DNA of 64,000 bases from Granulosicoccus sp965214025 (GTDB taxonomy: Bacteria; Pseudomonadota; Gammaproteobacteria; Granulosicoccales; Granulosicoccaceae): NCBI GenBank assembly GCA_965214025.1, contig CBDCAW010000057.1, forward strand, positions 62,001-126,000, written 5' to 3'. The notes beneath the pieces are model-generated. The model was not told where the DNA came from. It searched no databases and saw nothing but the letters and a program-made list of their open reading frames with translations. Position 1 is the first letter of the stretch, and every line of letters starts with the position of its first letter. Made by a program: the position numbers and the translations under genes. This document shows positions 8,800-19,771 of the stretch, piece after piece.

Positions 8800-10236
8800 A
8801 TGTCTGACAACTACGACGTGATCGTGATCGGTGCCGGTCCGGCGGGCTACGTGGCCGCCATCCGAGCCGCGCAACTGGGCCTGAAGACCGCCTGCGTGGA
8901 GCAGTGGATCAACAAGCAGGACAAGCCGGCATTGGGTGGTACCTGCCTGAATGTCGGATGCATTCCGTCGAAAGCCTTGCTGGAGGCCACCGAAGTCTAC
9001 GATGGTGCCCGCAACCACTACGACGAGCTCGGCATCATGATCGGCGATCTGTCGCTCGACGTGCCGAAGATGATCAAGCGCAAGGACGATGTCGTCAAGG
9101 AACTGACGGGCGGTATAGAGGGCTTGTTCAAGGCCAACAAGATCGATTGGCTCAAGGGCCGCGGAGAGCTGCTGGGCGACAAGAAGGTCAAGGTCACCGG
9201 CGTCGACGACAAGACCAGCGAATACCAGGGCAAGAACATCATCGTTGCAACCGGTTCGGTGCCGATCGAACTGTCGATCGCTCCGCTGAAGGGCAACATC
9301 GTCGTCGACTCGGCGGGTGCGCTGGACTGGGAGGCCGTACCGGGCTCCGTCTGCGTGATCGGTGCGGGCGTCATCGGCCTGGAGCTCGGCAGCGTTTGGC
9401 GCCGGATGGGTTCGGAGGTTATCGTGCTCGAAGCGATGAAGGAGTTCCTGCCCATGGTCGATCAGCAGGTCGCCAAGGAGGCCATGAAGACCTTCACGAA
9501 ACAGGGGCTCGACATCCAGCTCGGCGCCAGTGTGAAGGGCAGCAAGGTCAAGGGCAAGAAGGTTACCGTTACCTACACCGACAAGGACGGTGAGCAGGAG
9601 ATCGTGGTCGACAAGCTCATCGTCGCGGTCGGTCGACGCGCTTTCGTCGACGGTGTATTGACTGACGAGGCCGGTGTTGAGCTCGACGAGCGCGGGCTGA
9701 TCCATGCGAACGATCGGTGCGAGACCAACGTACCGGGCGTCTACGCCATCGGCGATGTGGTGCGCGGACCGATGCTGGCGCACAAGGGTTCGGAAGAAGG
9801 TGTGATGGTCGCCGAGATCATCGCCGGTAAGCATGGCAGCGTAAACTACGAAGCGATGCCCAACGTGATCTACACACACCCTGAAGTGGCCTGGGTGGGC
9901 AAGACTGAAGAGACGTTGAAGAACGAGGGTGTAAACTACCAGGCCGGCACCTTCCCGTTTGCTGCCAGCGGCCGTGCGAAAGCCAAGGGTGACACCGGCG
10001 GCATGGTCAAGATGATCCGTGACGCCGACACCGACAAGCTGCTGGGGGCCCATATCATCGGCCCCAGCGCATCCGAGTTGCTGGCTCAATCGGTACTGGC
10101 CATCGAGTTCGAAGCGACCATCGGTGACATCGCTCACACGATATTCGCGCATCCCACGTTATCTGAAGCGGTGCACGAAGCGGCGCTCGGAGCCGACGGG
10201 CGTGCCATCCACATCGCGAACAGGAAACGCAGGTAA
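8800..10236 (+). CDS. lpd: Dihydrolipoyl dehydrogenase (E3)
   Basis: 478-residue FAD/NAD disulfide oxidoreductase that reoxidises the dihydrolipoyl arms of SucB. ATG 8800 is preceded by GGAAGG. Visible: the FAD-binding VIGAGPAGYVAAIRAAQLG near residue 10, the redox-active disulfide GGTCLNVGCIPSK, the NAD-binding VIGAGVIGLELGSVW, the second FAD motif YAIGDVVRGPMLAHKG, and the C-terminal catalytic HPTLSEAVHEAAL. Its position inside the suc operon indicates that it is the complex-specific E3. Confidence 0.97.
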   Translation: MSDNYDVIVIGAGPAGYVAAIRAAQLGLKTACVEQWINKQDKPALGGTCLNVGCIPSKALLEATEVYDGARNHYDELGIMIGDLSLDVPKMIKRKDDVVKELTGGIEGLFKANKIDWLKGRGELLGDKKVKVTGVDDKTSEYQGKNIIVATGSVPIELSIAPLKGNIVVDSAGALDWEAVPGSVCVIGAGVIGLELGSVWRRMGSEVIVLEAMKEFLPMVDQQVAKEAMKTFTKQGLDIQLGASVKGSKVKGKKVTVTYTDKDGEQEIVVDKLIVAVGRRAFVDGVLTDEAGVELDERGLIHANDRCETNVPGVYAIGDVVRGPMLAHKGSEEGVMVAEIIAGKHGSVNYEAMPNVIYTHPEVAWVGKTEETLKNEGVNYQAGTFPFAASGRAKAKGDTGGMVKMIRDADTDKLLGAHIIGPSASELLAQSVLAIEFEATIGDIAHTIFAHPTLSEAVHEAALGADGRAIHIANRKRR

Positions 10237-10238
10237 CC

Positions 10239-11410
<1,172 letters not shown>

Positions 11411-11414
<4 letters not shown>

Positions 11415-12283
11415 GCGTTCTGGTCAACAGCGAGACACGCGTTCTCTGCCAGGGCATCACCGGTAGCCAAGGTAGCTTTCACAGTGAGCAGGCCATCGAG
11501 TACGGCACACGTCTGGTCGGCGGTGTCACACCGGGCAAGGGTGGCAGCAAGCATCTCGACCTGCCCGTATTCAATACCGTACGCGAAGCGGTTACCGAAA
11601 CCTCGGCCGATGCCACTGTGATCTACGTCCCGGCGGCGTTCTGCAAGGATTCGATCGTCGAGGCCGCTGATGCCGGCATCGCCCTGATCGTGTGCATCAC
11701 CGAAGGCATTCCCACGCTCGACATGCTCGAAGCCCGCATCGCGGTTCAACAGAATGGCGTACGCCTGATCGGTCCCAACTGCCCCGGTATCATCACACCG
11801 GGCGAATGCAAGATCGGCATCATGCCAGGCTCCATCCATCAGGCCGGCAAGGTGGGCATCGTTTCGCGTTCCGGCACGCTGACGTACGAATGCGTCAAAC
11901 AGACGTCGGATCTGGGCTACGGCCAGAGCACCTGCATCGGTATCGGCGGCGACCCGATTCCAGGCACCAGCTTCATCGATGCCATTGCCCTGTTCCAGGA
12001 TGATCCGCAAACCGAAGCCATTCTCATGGTCGGGGAAATCGGCGGTACGGCGGAGGAAGAGGCGGCAGAGTTCATCAAGAGCAATGTCGACAAGCCAGTG
12101 GCCGCCTACATCGCCGGCGTCACCGCACCTCCGGGCAAGCGCATGGGCCACGCCGGTGCGATCATCGCAGGCGGCAAGGGTACGGCTGACGACAAGTTCC
12201 GGGCACTCGAGGGCGCCGGTGTGACCATCACCCGCTCACCGGCGGAGCTGGGTCAGGCGGTCAAGAAGGCTACCGGGTGGTAG
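11411..12283 (+). CDS. sucD: Succinyl-CoA synthetase alpha subunit
   Basis: 290 residues, standard length. CoA-binding subunit carrying the phospho-histidine. Visible: GITGSQGSFHSEQAI near the N-terminus, PNCPGIITPGECKIGIMPG, SRSGTLTYE, and GKRMGHAGAIIAGG, where the His of MGHAG is the phosphorylated residue. ATGA overlap with sucC implies coupled translation. It is the last gene of the operon; the inverted repeat just downstream could end the transcript. Confidence 0.97.
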
Positions 12284-12368
12284 GGCCTGCCATCGACGCG
12301 GCTATCGGCCGGTCGGATGGTGGGGCCTGCCCTCAACAGCCCTCTAGCGCCTACTGAAGAGCAGGCCC
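12283..12368. repeat. GGGCCTGC repeats with inverted partner between sucD and a convergent gene
   Basis: GGGCCTGC occurs at 12283-12290 and 12323-12330, and its exact reverse complement GCAGGCCC at 12361-12368. The 8-bp arms could form a stem with a ~30-nt loop in RNA from either strand, between convergent genes. No U-run follows, so a terminator role is only a possibility. Confidence 0.4.
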
Positions 12369-12376
12369 TTCCACCG

Positions 12377-12940
12377 CTACCCGGGCTCTTCGACGGTTTC
12401 ATCCGAACTGTCCAGTTCCTCCCCGGCCCGGCCGGTGCCCGGCATTCGCCCATCGTATGCCATCGAGCCGGCAGGGTAGCTCACCAGTTCCAGTTGCAGG
12501 CCCCATGGCGCCAGGAAATAGACCCACCGCAGACCGGCGGAGGGTCCCTCGCTCACCACCTTGGGTTCGCCGAGCACCAGGCACCCGTAATCCCTGATGG
12601 CCTGCACGCCGGCATCGATATTCTCGACGCTAAAAGCCAGATGATGGCCGCCGAGCGCATCGTTCGAAGGCTGCAGGGTATCGGTCGGTAGATCGGCATA
12701 TTCGAGCAGCTCGAGCAACGGGCCCTGGCCTACGCGTATCACGCAGATCTGCTTGATGACAGTCTCGCTATCGACCCCCAGGTTCGCGGTCATCCAGTTG
12801 TCAGATGCCTTCACCGGGCCCAGCGAGTAGACCTGCCGGGCGCCGAGCAGCGTCTCGAAGAAGTCCAGCGCACTGTCGAGGTCCGGTACGGTCAAGCCTA
12901 TACGCTCGATACCTCGAAGGCCGGGGATGGTACGGTTCAT
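12377..12940 (-). CDS. VOC-family (glyoxalase/dioxygenase fold) protein
   Basis: 187 residues from ATG 12940, which has GGAG 10 bp upstream; an upstream in-frame ATG would add 14 non-conserved residues. Two paired beta-alpha-beta-beta-beta modules: IERIGLTVPDLDSALDFFETLLGA and LGGHHLAFSVENIDAGVQAIRDYG, then GLRWVYFLAPWGLQLELVSYP. The His (GHHLAF) and the terminal Glu (LQLELVSYP) are candidate metal ligands. The substrate cannot be told. The C-terminal ~25 residues are acidic and probably disordered. Confidence 0.8.
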   Translation of the reverse strand: MNRTIPGLRGIERIGLTVPDLDSALDFFETLLGARQVYSLGPVKASDNWMTANLGVDSETVIKQICVIRVGQGPLLELLEYADLPTDTLQPSNDALGGHHLAFSVENIDAGVQAIRDYGCLVLGEPKVVSEGPSAGLRWVYFLAPWGLQLELVSYPAGSMAYDGRMPGTGRAGEELDSSDETVEEPG

Positions 12941-13103
12941 GTCTTGCTCCGGGACGTTGGAAAAATGGAGAACAGCAGGCAACGCACGGGCCGACGAGCG
13001 AACCCCGGCGCCGATCGATGAGAGGTGTCGCGACCGTGATGTCGTGGTCCTCCGACATGATTAGGCGGGGTCAGCGACATAACCCCACGAAAGAACGACT
13101 GGA

Positions 13104-13673
13104 TCACGTGGGAGAGGCGCCAGGTGCCCACTTGATGCTGCAGCCGACCGAAGGATGAGCCGGGGTCGGTGCAGGCTCTCCGGCCAGCAACGCATCGATC
13201 GCGGCCTGCAGGCCTCGGCCATCTGCCGTGGCGCCCTGATGCGGGCGGGTGGCGTCGAATCGACCACGATGGAACAGCCTGTGATGCGCATCGAACAAGA
13301 AGATATCCGGCGTACAGACGGCGCTGTAGGCGCGCGCCACCTTCTGAGTTTCATCGAACAGGTAAGGAAAGCCGAACTGCTTCTGCTCGGCCAATACGGC
13401 CATGTGGTGCGTACTGTCGGCCGGGTAGGCGTTGACGTCATTGGCATTGATCGCCACGGTTCCCACGCCCTTTGTGGCGCTGTCGGCGGCGAGTCGCACC
13501 AGTGCATCGAGGATGTGGACGACATAGGGGCAATGGTTGCACATGAAAACCACCACCAGGGGGTAGCCTTCGAAGTCCGCGAGCGACACGGCCTGCCCGG
13601 TTCGCGGGTCGGGCAATGTGAAGGTGGGCGCAGGCGCGCCCCGTGGCAGGTCATCGGAACTGGTAGTGGGCAT
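13104..13673 (-). CDS. Thioredoxin-fold (redoxin) protein with CNHC motif
   Basis: 189 residues from ATG 13673. AhpC/TSA-like thioredoxin fold with the pattern LPDPRTGQAVSLADFEGYPLVVVFMCNHCPYVVHI, where CNHC is the redox motif. VAINANDVNAYPADS and the cis-Pro region CTPDIFLFD follow. This type of cytoplasmic CNHCPYV redoxin is widespread; its partner is unknown. It faces gmk across a ~100-bp divergent region that contains ACTATAGT, able to give a -10 box on both strands. Confidence 0.85.
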   Translation of the reverse strand: MPTTSSDDLPRGAPAPTFTLPDPRTGQAVSLADFEGYPLVVVFMCNHCPYVVHILDALVRLAADSATKGVGTVAINANDVNAYPADSTHHMAVLAEQKQFGFPYLFDETQKVARAYSAVCTPDIFLFDAHHRLFHRGRFDATRPHQGATADGRGLQAAIDALLAGEPAPTPAHPSVGCSIKWAPGASPT

Positions 13674-13770
13674 CGCTTGAATTTTCAGGTTGATGGAACA
13701 GCGACTATAGTAGCTCTGGCCTGTGAGCAACCAGCGCCCCTACCACACTCACCGCCAAGGGTACTGACTC

Positions 13771-14391
13771 ATGCAAAGTTCAAGCGCTCAACTCTTCATC
13801 GTTTCCGCGCCATCCGGGGCCGGCAAGACCAGTCTGGTGCGCCGTGCGATTGCTGAGCTTCGGCAACTGACGGTCAGCGTGTCGCACACCACGCGACCGA
13901 AGCGCCCCGGCGAATCCGAGGGTGTCGACTACCATTTCGTTTCCCGCGATCGATTCGAGACTATGATCGACGCCGATCAGTTCCTGGAGTATGCCGAGGT
14001 GTTCGGCAACTTCTACGGCACCAGTGTGAATGCTGCCCAGGGTTGTCTGGCCGATGGCACGGATGTCATTCTGGAGATCGATTGGCAAGGTGCCGCCCAG
14101 ATCCGTCAGAAGCTGGATGAAGTGGTGTCGGTTTTCGTCCTGCCGCCGTCCCGAGCCACCCTCATCGAGCGACTCAGGGCGCGTGGCCAGGACAGCGATA
14201 CGGTGATCGAGCAGCGTACTGCCGAGGCCGTTGCCGAGATGAAGCAATACCATCGCGCTGACTACCTGATCATCAACGACAACTTCGAGCAGGCTCTGAC
14301 CGAGTTGAAGTCCGTGATCATCGCCCACCGGGTGCGCAAGGCGCGTCAGGCCCGCGAGCGTGCCGGTCTCATTACCAGCCTGACTCACTAG
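13771..14391 (+). CDS. gmk: Guanylate kinase
   Basis: 206 residues, standard length. Phosphorylates GMP to GDP with ATP. P-loop SAPSGAGKTSLVRR near residue 12, the GMP-binding VSHTTRPKRPGESEGVDYHFVS, and the EVFGNFYGTS and IDWQGAAQIR segments are all intact. It heads the gmk-rpoZ-spoT-ridA-recG order common in gammaproteobacteria. Confidence 0.97.
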   Translation: MQSSSAQLFIVSAPSGAGKTSLVRRAIAELRQLTVSVSHTTRPKRPGESEGVDYHFVSRDRFETMIDADQFLEYAEVFGNFYGTSVNAAQGCLADGTDVILEIDWQGAAQIRQKLDEVVSVFVLPPSRATLIERLRARGQDSDTVIEQRTAEAVAEMKQYHRADYLIINDNFEQALTELKSVIIAHRVRKARQARERAGLITSLTH

Positions 14392-14547
14392 TGGTTGGGC
14401 CACCAGTCGCCCTCAGTCATGATGGCGGCAGAACTCGCCGTGTATCGTTTCGAGGGGGCTGCTCGAAGTAACCAACCCCTGAATTCGGAACCCGCCACTT
14501 GTGAGGTGAATGCGTCACCAGGTATCGCAATATGCTTTCGAAGCTAC

Positions 14548-14553
14548 TATACT
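14548..14553 (+). promoter_or_regulatory. Possible -10 box of the rpoZ promoter
   Basis: TATACT lies 33 bp before the rpoZ ATG in the 195-bp gmk-rpoZ gap. A start around 14560 would leave a short leader with AGGAAG as ribosome site. The -35 hexamer at 16-17 bp spacing is poor. Confidence 0.35.
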
Positions 14554-14586
14554 TCGCGACCGGGTGAGTTTAGGAAGCAGGGTTGG

Positions 14587-14844
14587 ATGGCAAGAGTTAC
14601 CGTAGAAGACAGTCTGGCGAACGTCGGAAACCGTTTCGATCTCGTACTGATAGCATCCAAGCGTGCCCGGAACATCTCCATGGGCGCCGAGCCCATGGTG
14701 CCGACGGATAACGACAAACCCTCCGTCATTGCACTGCGCGAAATAGCCGACGGGTTGGTAGGCGAGGACATCCTCAAGGAGGCACCTCCACCGCCGCCGG
14801 TCGAGCCGGTGATTTATGACAAAGACCTGCGCGAAGACTTCTGA
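14587..14844 (+). CDS. rpoZ: RNA polymerase omega subunit
   Basis: 85 residues from ATG 14587, with AGGAAG upstream. Stabilises the beta' subunit of RNA polymerase. The N-terminal MARVTVEDSLANVGNRFDLV and the ASKRARNI motif are characteristic. The C-terminal part (PPPPPVEP...) is proline-rich, as in many proteobacterial omegas. Placed between gmk and spoT as usual. Confidence 0.96.
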   Translation: MARVTVEDSLANVGNRFDLVLIASKRARNISMGAEPMVPTDNDKPSVIALREIADGLVGEDILKEAPPPPPVEPVIYDKDLREDF

Positions 14845-14937
14845 ACCCGCTCGCGGTCAGCCTCATGGTCGGATGCGGAGTATCCGCACCCTGGAAGCCC
14901 CCGTCTCGTCAGGCTTCCGGTCGGACCGGTAAGCAGG

Positions 14938-17118
14938 TTGTCTGCCCACCTGTCTGAGGTACCGGGATCGGGTAACGCGCCCCAGGAGGTCGTTGCCGAG
15001 AGCCTGGAAACGCCCTCATTCAGCAGCCTGCTCGAACGTCTGCGTACCCGTTTCAGCACCGAACAACTGAGCCTGATTCAGCGCGCGTACGCCCTAGCGC
15101 GCGATGCCCACGATGGGCAGACACGGAAATCCGGGGAACCGTACATCACTCACCCGATTGCCGTCGCCGGCATCGTGTTCGACATGCGGCTCGATCATCG
15201 CAGCGTGATGGCCGCCTTGCTACACGACGTGCTCGAGGATACGTACGTGCAGCGGCATACGCTGGTTACAGCCTTCGGCGAAGAGGTGGCCAGCATCGTG
15301 GATGGGCTGAGCAAGCTTCATCAGCTCGACTACCGTTCCAAGGAGGAAGCCCAGGCCGAGAGCTTTCGCAAGATGCTCCTCGCCATGGTGCGTGACTTGC
15401 GCGTCATCCTGATCAAGCTGGCCGATCGCCTGCACAACATGCGCACCATAGAGTCCATGCCGCGTGCGAAGCAACGGCGCATCGGTCGAGAGACACTCGA
15501 GGTCTATTCGCGTATCGCCGATCGGCTCGGCATGTATTCGATCAAGAACGAACTGGAGGATCTCGGCTTCCAGGCCTGTTTTCCGATGCGTAGCCGGGTG
15601 TTGGCAGAGACCGTCGGGTTGGCCCATCGGAATCGCGATCAGCTCGTAGACCGAATGGAGAAGCGCATCCTGTCGCGTCTCAGCGAGCGCGGTATCGAGG
15701 CACGCGCGCTGGGTCGCGAGAAGCATCTGTACAGTCTGTATCGCAAGATGTTGACCAAGCAACTGCCCTTTCAACGTGTGTTCGACATGTTCGCGATGCG
15801 CGTGATCGTCAGCGATGCCGAAACCTGCTACCGCGTCCTGGGCATCGTACATGAGCTGTACTCGCCGATCTTCCGGCGTTTCAAGGACTACATCGCCGTG
15901 CCCAAGGACAACGGGTACCGCTCGCTGCACACCGTGGTCAACTACGGTGCGGACGGCATTCCGGTGGAAGTGCAGATCCGCAGCGAGGAGATGGACGCGT
16001 TCGCCGAATCCGGAATCGCGGCTCATTGGGCGTATTCCGCGGGTGAGGTCGGTAGCGACACGCCGAACGCCAGGTTCTGGCTCGACAAGGTCGCAGACAT
16101 GCAGCAGAGCACCGAGGATACTCGCGAGTTCGTCGAAAGCGTGAAGGTCGACCTGTACCCGGGCGAGATCTACCTGTTCACGCCGAAGGGTCGGATCATC
16201 CAGCTGCCGCGAGATGCCACGCCGGTGGATTTCGCGTACGCCGTTCATTCACAGATCGGTGATTCGTGCGTCGCTGCAAAGGTCGATCGTCGTCTGAGCT
16301 CTCTCAGCGTGCCACTTCAGTCCGGTCAGACGGTCGAGATAATCACCGGCAAGTCCGGTGCTCCCAGCCCCATGTGGCTCAATTTCGTGGTGACTGCCAA
16401 GGCCCGTACGGCGATCAGGCAGCACCTGAGGAACCTCGATCGTTCGAAGGCGGTCGAGTTCGGCGAACGGCTGTTGCGGCGGGCCCTGGAACGCTATGAG
16501 GAGACGCCCGAGTCGGTATCGGATCAGGCGATGAAATCGCTGCTTGCGGAATTCCGGTACTCCTCGGTCGAAGAGCTGTATCGCGTCATGGGCTTCGGCA
16601 ATCATCTGCCCGGTCAGGTAGCCGCGAAGCTGGCCGAGCGCGACGACGCAGTGTCAGACCGGCCGCTGCGTGAGAGTGCACCGGTAACCATCCAGGGGCG
16701 CGAAGGGTCGGTGTTGTCCCTGGCGCATTGCTGCTGCCCGATACCGGGCGACTACGTGCTCGGCTTCATCACCGCCGGCAAGGGCGTGACGGTGCATCGC
16801 ACCAGCTGCCACAACGTGCGTCGCTATCGGCGGCGGCCGAAGGAGTCGGTATCGGTGGTCTGGGCGCCGGACATCGAGGATAGCTTCGAAACGGTCGTGA
16901 TCGTGCACCTGATGAACCAGCCCGGTGCACTTGCCCGGGTCACCTCGACCATGTCGCTGATGAACGTCAATATCGAGAATCTCGATTTCAACAACCGTGG
17001 GGGGGACAACATCAACATGCGCTTCGTGCTCTCGGTCACCGGTCGTCAGCATCTGGCCCGGATCATTCGACGATTGCGCAACCTGACGGTCGTACGTAGC
17101 GTCCGGCGCGATACCTGA
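14938..17118 (+). CDS. spoT: Bifunctional (p)ppGpp synthetase/hydrolase
   Basis: 726 residues from a TTG start; no in-frame ATG lies close upstream, so the exact start is uncertain. Domains in order: HD hydrolase (THPIAVAGIVFDMRLD...LLHDVLEDT, ~residues 60-105), synthetase (RFKDYIAVPKDNGYRSLHT near 318, QIRSEEMDAFAESGIAAHW), TGS (DLYPGEIYLFTPKGRIIQLP), a Cys/His ZFD-like segment (LAHCCCPIPGD) and C-terminal ACT (VHLMNQPGALARVTSTMS). The intact HD and ED residues indicate an active hydrolase, hence SpoT rather than RelA. Confidence 0.95.
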   Translation: MSAHLSEVPGSGNAPQEVVAESLETPSFSSLLERLRTRFSTEQLSLIQRAYALARDAHDGQTRKSGEPYITHPIAVAGIVFDMRLDHRSVMAALLHDVLEDTYVQRHTLVTAFGEEVASIVDGLSKLHQLDYRSKEEAQAESFRKMLLAMVRDLRVILIKLADRLHNMRTIESMPRAKQRRIGRETLEVYSRIADRLGMYSIKNELEDLGFQACFPMRSRVLAETVGLAHRNRDQLVDRMEKRILSRLSERGIEARALGREKHLYSLYRKMLTKQLPFQRVFDMFAMRVIVSDAETCYRVLGIVHELYSPIFRRFKDYIAVPKDNGYRSLHTVVNYGADGIPVEVQIRSEEMDAFAESGIAAHWAYSAGEVGSDTPNARFWLDKVADMQQSTEDTREFVESVKVDLYPGEIYLFTPKGRIIQLPRDATPVDFAYAVHSQIGDSCVAAKVDRRLSSLSVPLQSGQTVEIITGKSGAPSPMWLNFVVTAKARTAIRQHLRNLDRSKAVEFGERLLRRALERYEETPESVSDQAMKSLLAEFRYSSVEELYRVMGFGNHLPGQVAAKLAERDDAVSDRPLRESAPVTIQGREGSVLSLAHCCCPIPGDYVLGFITAGKGVTVHRTSCHNVRRYRRRPKESVSVVWAPDIEDSFETVVIVHLMNQPGALARVTSTMSLMNVNIENLDFNNRGGDNINMRFVLSVTGRQHLARIIRRLRNLTVVRSVRRDT

Positions 17119-17164
17119 CCCCGGTATACTGCGACCAACATCGCATAACCGACAGGTCACCGAC

Positions 17165-17551
17165 ATGATTCGCCAAGCCATCTCCACACCCGATGCACCC
17201 GGTGCCATCGGCGCCTACTCGCAGGCTGTTCGAGCCGGCAACACGGTGTACCTTTCGGGTCAGATCCCGCTCGATCCGGCCACCATGGAGCTGGTCAGTG
17301 AAGAGGTGCGTGCTCAGATCGTGCAGGTCTTCGACAACCTCGAGGCCGTGTGTAGGGCAGCCGGTGGCTCGTTTGCCAACGTGGTGAAGCTCAATGTGTT
17401 TCTCACCGATCTGGCGGATTTCCCGCTGGTCAACGAGGTCATGGCCGAGCGTTTCGACGAGCCCTACCCGGCACGTGCGGCCATCGGCGTCGTGGCGCTG
17501 CCGCGCAACGTGGCCGTGGAGGTCGAAGGCATCATGCATATCAACGCATGA
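17165..17551 (+). CDS. ridA: RidA enamine/imine deaminase
   Basis: 128 residues, standard for the YjgF/YER057c/UK114 family. Hydrolyses reactive enamines and imines such as 2-aminoacrylate. The SGQIPLDP, VVKLNVFLTDLADF and YPARAAIGVVALPRNVAVEVE motifs are present, the last holding the Arg that binds the carboxylate. It sits between spoT and recG, a common arrangement. Confidence 0.95.
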   Translation: MIRQAISTPDAPGAIGAYSQAVRAGNTVYLSGQIPLDPATMELVSEEVRAQIVQVFDNLEAVCRAAGGSFANVVKLNVFLTDLADFPLVNEVMAERFDEPYPARAAIGVVALPRNVAVEVEGIMHINA

Positions 17552-17583
17552 TCTGAGGCGTATGCCAGCCCTGCCGGCGCTTC

Positions 17584-19716
17584 ATGGTTGACGTCAGGAT
17601 GAACGAGCCGCTCGATCAGGTGCCTGTCCTGGCGTTGAAAGGCGTCGGCGCAGTGGTGGCGGAGAAGCTTTCCGGCCTGGGCATGCGCTCCGTGCAGGAT
17701 GTACTTTTCCATCTGCCGCATCGGTACCAGGATCGCACTCGGCTGAGCGAGATCGGTACCCTGCAGGCCGGCGCCGAGGCCGTCATCAGCGCAGAGGTGG
17801 TCATCGCGGAGGTCGTGGTTCGCGCCCGTCGTTCCCTGCTGGTGCGGGTCGCGGATGGAACCGGCTCGCTGTGCCTGCGTTTCTTTCATTTCAGTCAGGC
17901 CCAGGTACGGCAGCTCGTGCCAGGAACACGCTTGCAGTGCTTCGGTGAGATTCGGCGTGGCCCCGGCATGCTCGAAATGGTGCATCCCGAGTACCGCCTG
18001 GCTTCGCAGGGTCAGGCATTGCAGGAAACACTCACGCCGTTCTATCCTGCTACCGAAGGCGTGCAGCAGCCTACCTTGCGCAAGCTCACCGGGCAGGCGC
18101 TGGTCCTGCTCGAACAGTCGGATCTCGTCGACTGGCTGCCACCCTCCGCGCTGGCCGCCCTGTGTCTGCCCGAGCTGCGCAGCGCCCTGCGGATCGTACA
18201 TCGACCACCGCCGGATGCGGATGTATCAGCCCTGCTCGACGGCCTGCATCCGGCCACACGCAGGCTCGCCTTCGAAGAGTTGGTGGCTCATCGCGTCGGT
18301 TTGCGGCGCTTGCGTGCCGCGAGCCTGCAGAGCGATGCACCGTCGATCCCCCCTGCCGGCGAATTGTCTGCCGCACTGCTCGCGGCCCTGCCGTTCAGCC
18401 TCACCGCGGCGCAGCGGCGCGTGCTCGGCGATCTTCGTCTCGATATGGCAACCCCGGAACCCATGTTGCGCCTCATTCAGGGTGATGTGGGTGCCGGCAA
18501 GACCGTGGTGGCCGCACTGGCGGCTGCGGCGGTCGTGGATGCGGGTTATCAGGTGGCTCTGATGGCCCCCACGGAGATACTCGCCGAGCAGCATCTGCTG
18601 ACGTTCAAGCAGTGGTTCGAACCCTTGGGTGTGGAAGTCGCCTGGTTGACGGGCAAGCTGCGTACGGCACAGCGTCGGGCAGCTATCGATGCGATTGCCG
18701 CAGGGCGCAGCCGCATCGTCGTGGGCACGCATGCGCTTTTCCAGAGTTCCGTTCGGTTTGCCAGGCTCGGTCTGGCCATCATCGATGAACAACACCGCTT
18801 CGGCGTCCATCAGCGCATGGCTCTGCGCGACAAGGGAGCGCGTGCTGTCGACAACGCGCAGGCAGTTGACGGCTCCCCGGTAACGCAGTGGCTACCGCAC
18901 CAGCTGATCATGACGGCCACACCCATTCCACGCACTCTGGCCATGACGGCCTATGCCGATCTGGATGTATCCCTCATCGATGAGTTGCCACCCGGTCGCA
19001 CACCGGTCACCACGGTAGCTGTGGATGGGCGGCGGCGTGAAGAGGTGATAGCACGGGTCGATGCGGCGATCGATGCCGGTCGGCAGGTGTATTGGGTATG
19101 CACGCTGATCGAGGAGTCCGAGACGCTGCAGGCGCAGGCCGCCGAAGAGACGCTGGTCATCCTGCGCCAGCTTCTGCCGCGGCACCGCGTCGCCTTGGTG
19201 CACGGGCGTCTGAAGCCGTATGAGAAAGAGACGCTCATGCAGGCGTTCAAGGCGTGCGAAGTCGATCTGCTGGTGGCCACGACGGTCATCGAGGTGGGGG
19301 TCGACGTGCCGAATGCCTCGCTGATGATCATTGAGAATGCCGAGCGTCTCGGTCTGTCGCAGCTGCATCAGTTACGCGGCAGAGTTGGCCGGGGGGCGAC
19401 CGCCAGCAGCTGCACGCTGATGTACCAGGCGCCGCTTTCCGGTACCGCTCAGGAGCGATTGTCGATATTGCGTGCCAGCAATGACGGCTTCCTGATCGCA
19501 CAGAAGGATCTGGAGTTGCGCGGAGCCGGAGAGGTACTTGGAACACGCCAGACCGGCCTGGCCGAGTTCCGGATCGCGGAGCTCGGACGGGACGCGGATC
19601 TTCTCGATGATGTGAGTGCCGTCGCCGATGGGTTGCTCAAGCAGTCCCCGGTCGCGGTCGACGGCCTCATCCGGCGTTGGATAGGCGAGCAGCGCAAGGA
19701 CTACGGTGCGGTGTAA
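17584..19716 (+). CDS. recG: ATP-dependent DNA helicase RecG
   Basis: 710 residues, standard length. Superfamily 2 helicase that remodels stalled forks and branched DNA. N-terminal wedge/OB domain, then Walker A GDVGAGKTVVAAL near residue 300, the DEQHRFGV box near 400, TATPIPRTLAMT, the VIEVGVDVPNASLM motif and the RGRVGRG arginine motif. The ATG at 17584 is followed by a second possible ATG five codons later. Last gene of the gmk-to-recG block. Confidence 0.96.
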   Translation: MVDVRMNEPLDQVPVLALKGVGAVVAEKLSGLGMRSVQDVLFHLPHRYQDRTRLSEIGTLQAGAEAVISAEVVIAEVVVRARRSLLVRVADGTGSLCLRFFHFSQAQVRQLVPGTRLQCFGEIRRGPGMLEMVHPEYRLASQGQALQETLTPFYPATEGVQQPTLRKLTGQALVLLEQSDLVDWLPPSALAALCLPELRSALRIVHRPPPDADVSALLDGLHPATRRLAFEELVAHRVGLRRLRAASLQSDAPSIPPAGELSAALLAALPFSLTAAQRRVLGDLRLDMATPEPMLRLIQGDVGAGKTVVAALAAAAVVDAGYQVALMAPTEILAEQHLLTFKQWFEPLGVEVAWLTGKLRTAQRRAAIDAIAAGRSRIVVGTHALFQSSVRFARLGLAIIDEQHRFGVHQRMALRDKGARAVDNAQAVDGSPVTQWLPHQLIMTATPIPRTLAMTAYADLDVSLIDELPPGRTPVTTVAVDGRRREEVIARVDAAIDAGRQVYWVCTLIEESETLQAQAAEETLVILRQLLPRHRVALVHGRLKPYEKETLMQAFKACEVDLLVATTVIEVGVDVPNASLMIIENAERLGLSQLHQLRGRVGRGATASSCTLMYQAPLSGTAQERLSILRASNDGFLIAQKDLELRGAGEVLGTRQTGLAEFRIAELGRDADLLDDVSAVADGLLKQSPVAVDGLIRRWIGEQRKDYGAV

Positions 19717-19771
19717 GGCATCCTGTGGTGACCTGCTCGGCCTCGATGACATGGGTCATGTCGAAGGCTCG

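Noticed and set aside
8781..8802. Similarity between the lpd leader (GAAGGACCACTGGAATG) and the right arm of the phnN inverted repeat
   Set aside because: The shared bases are mostly the ribosome-site core, and lpd has no matching left arm, so a common regulator is not supported.
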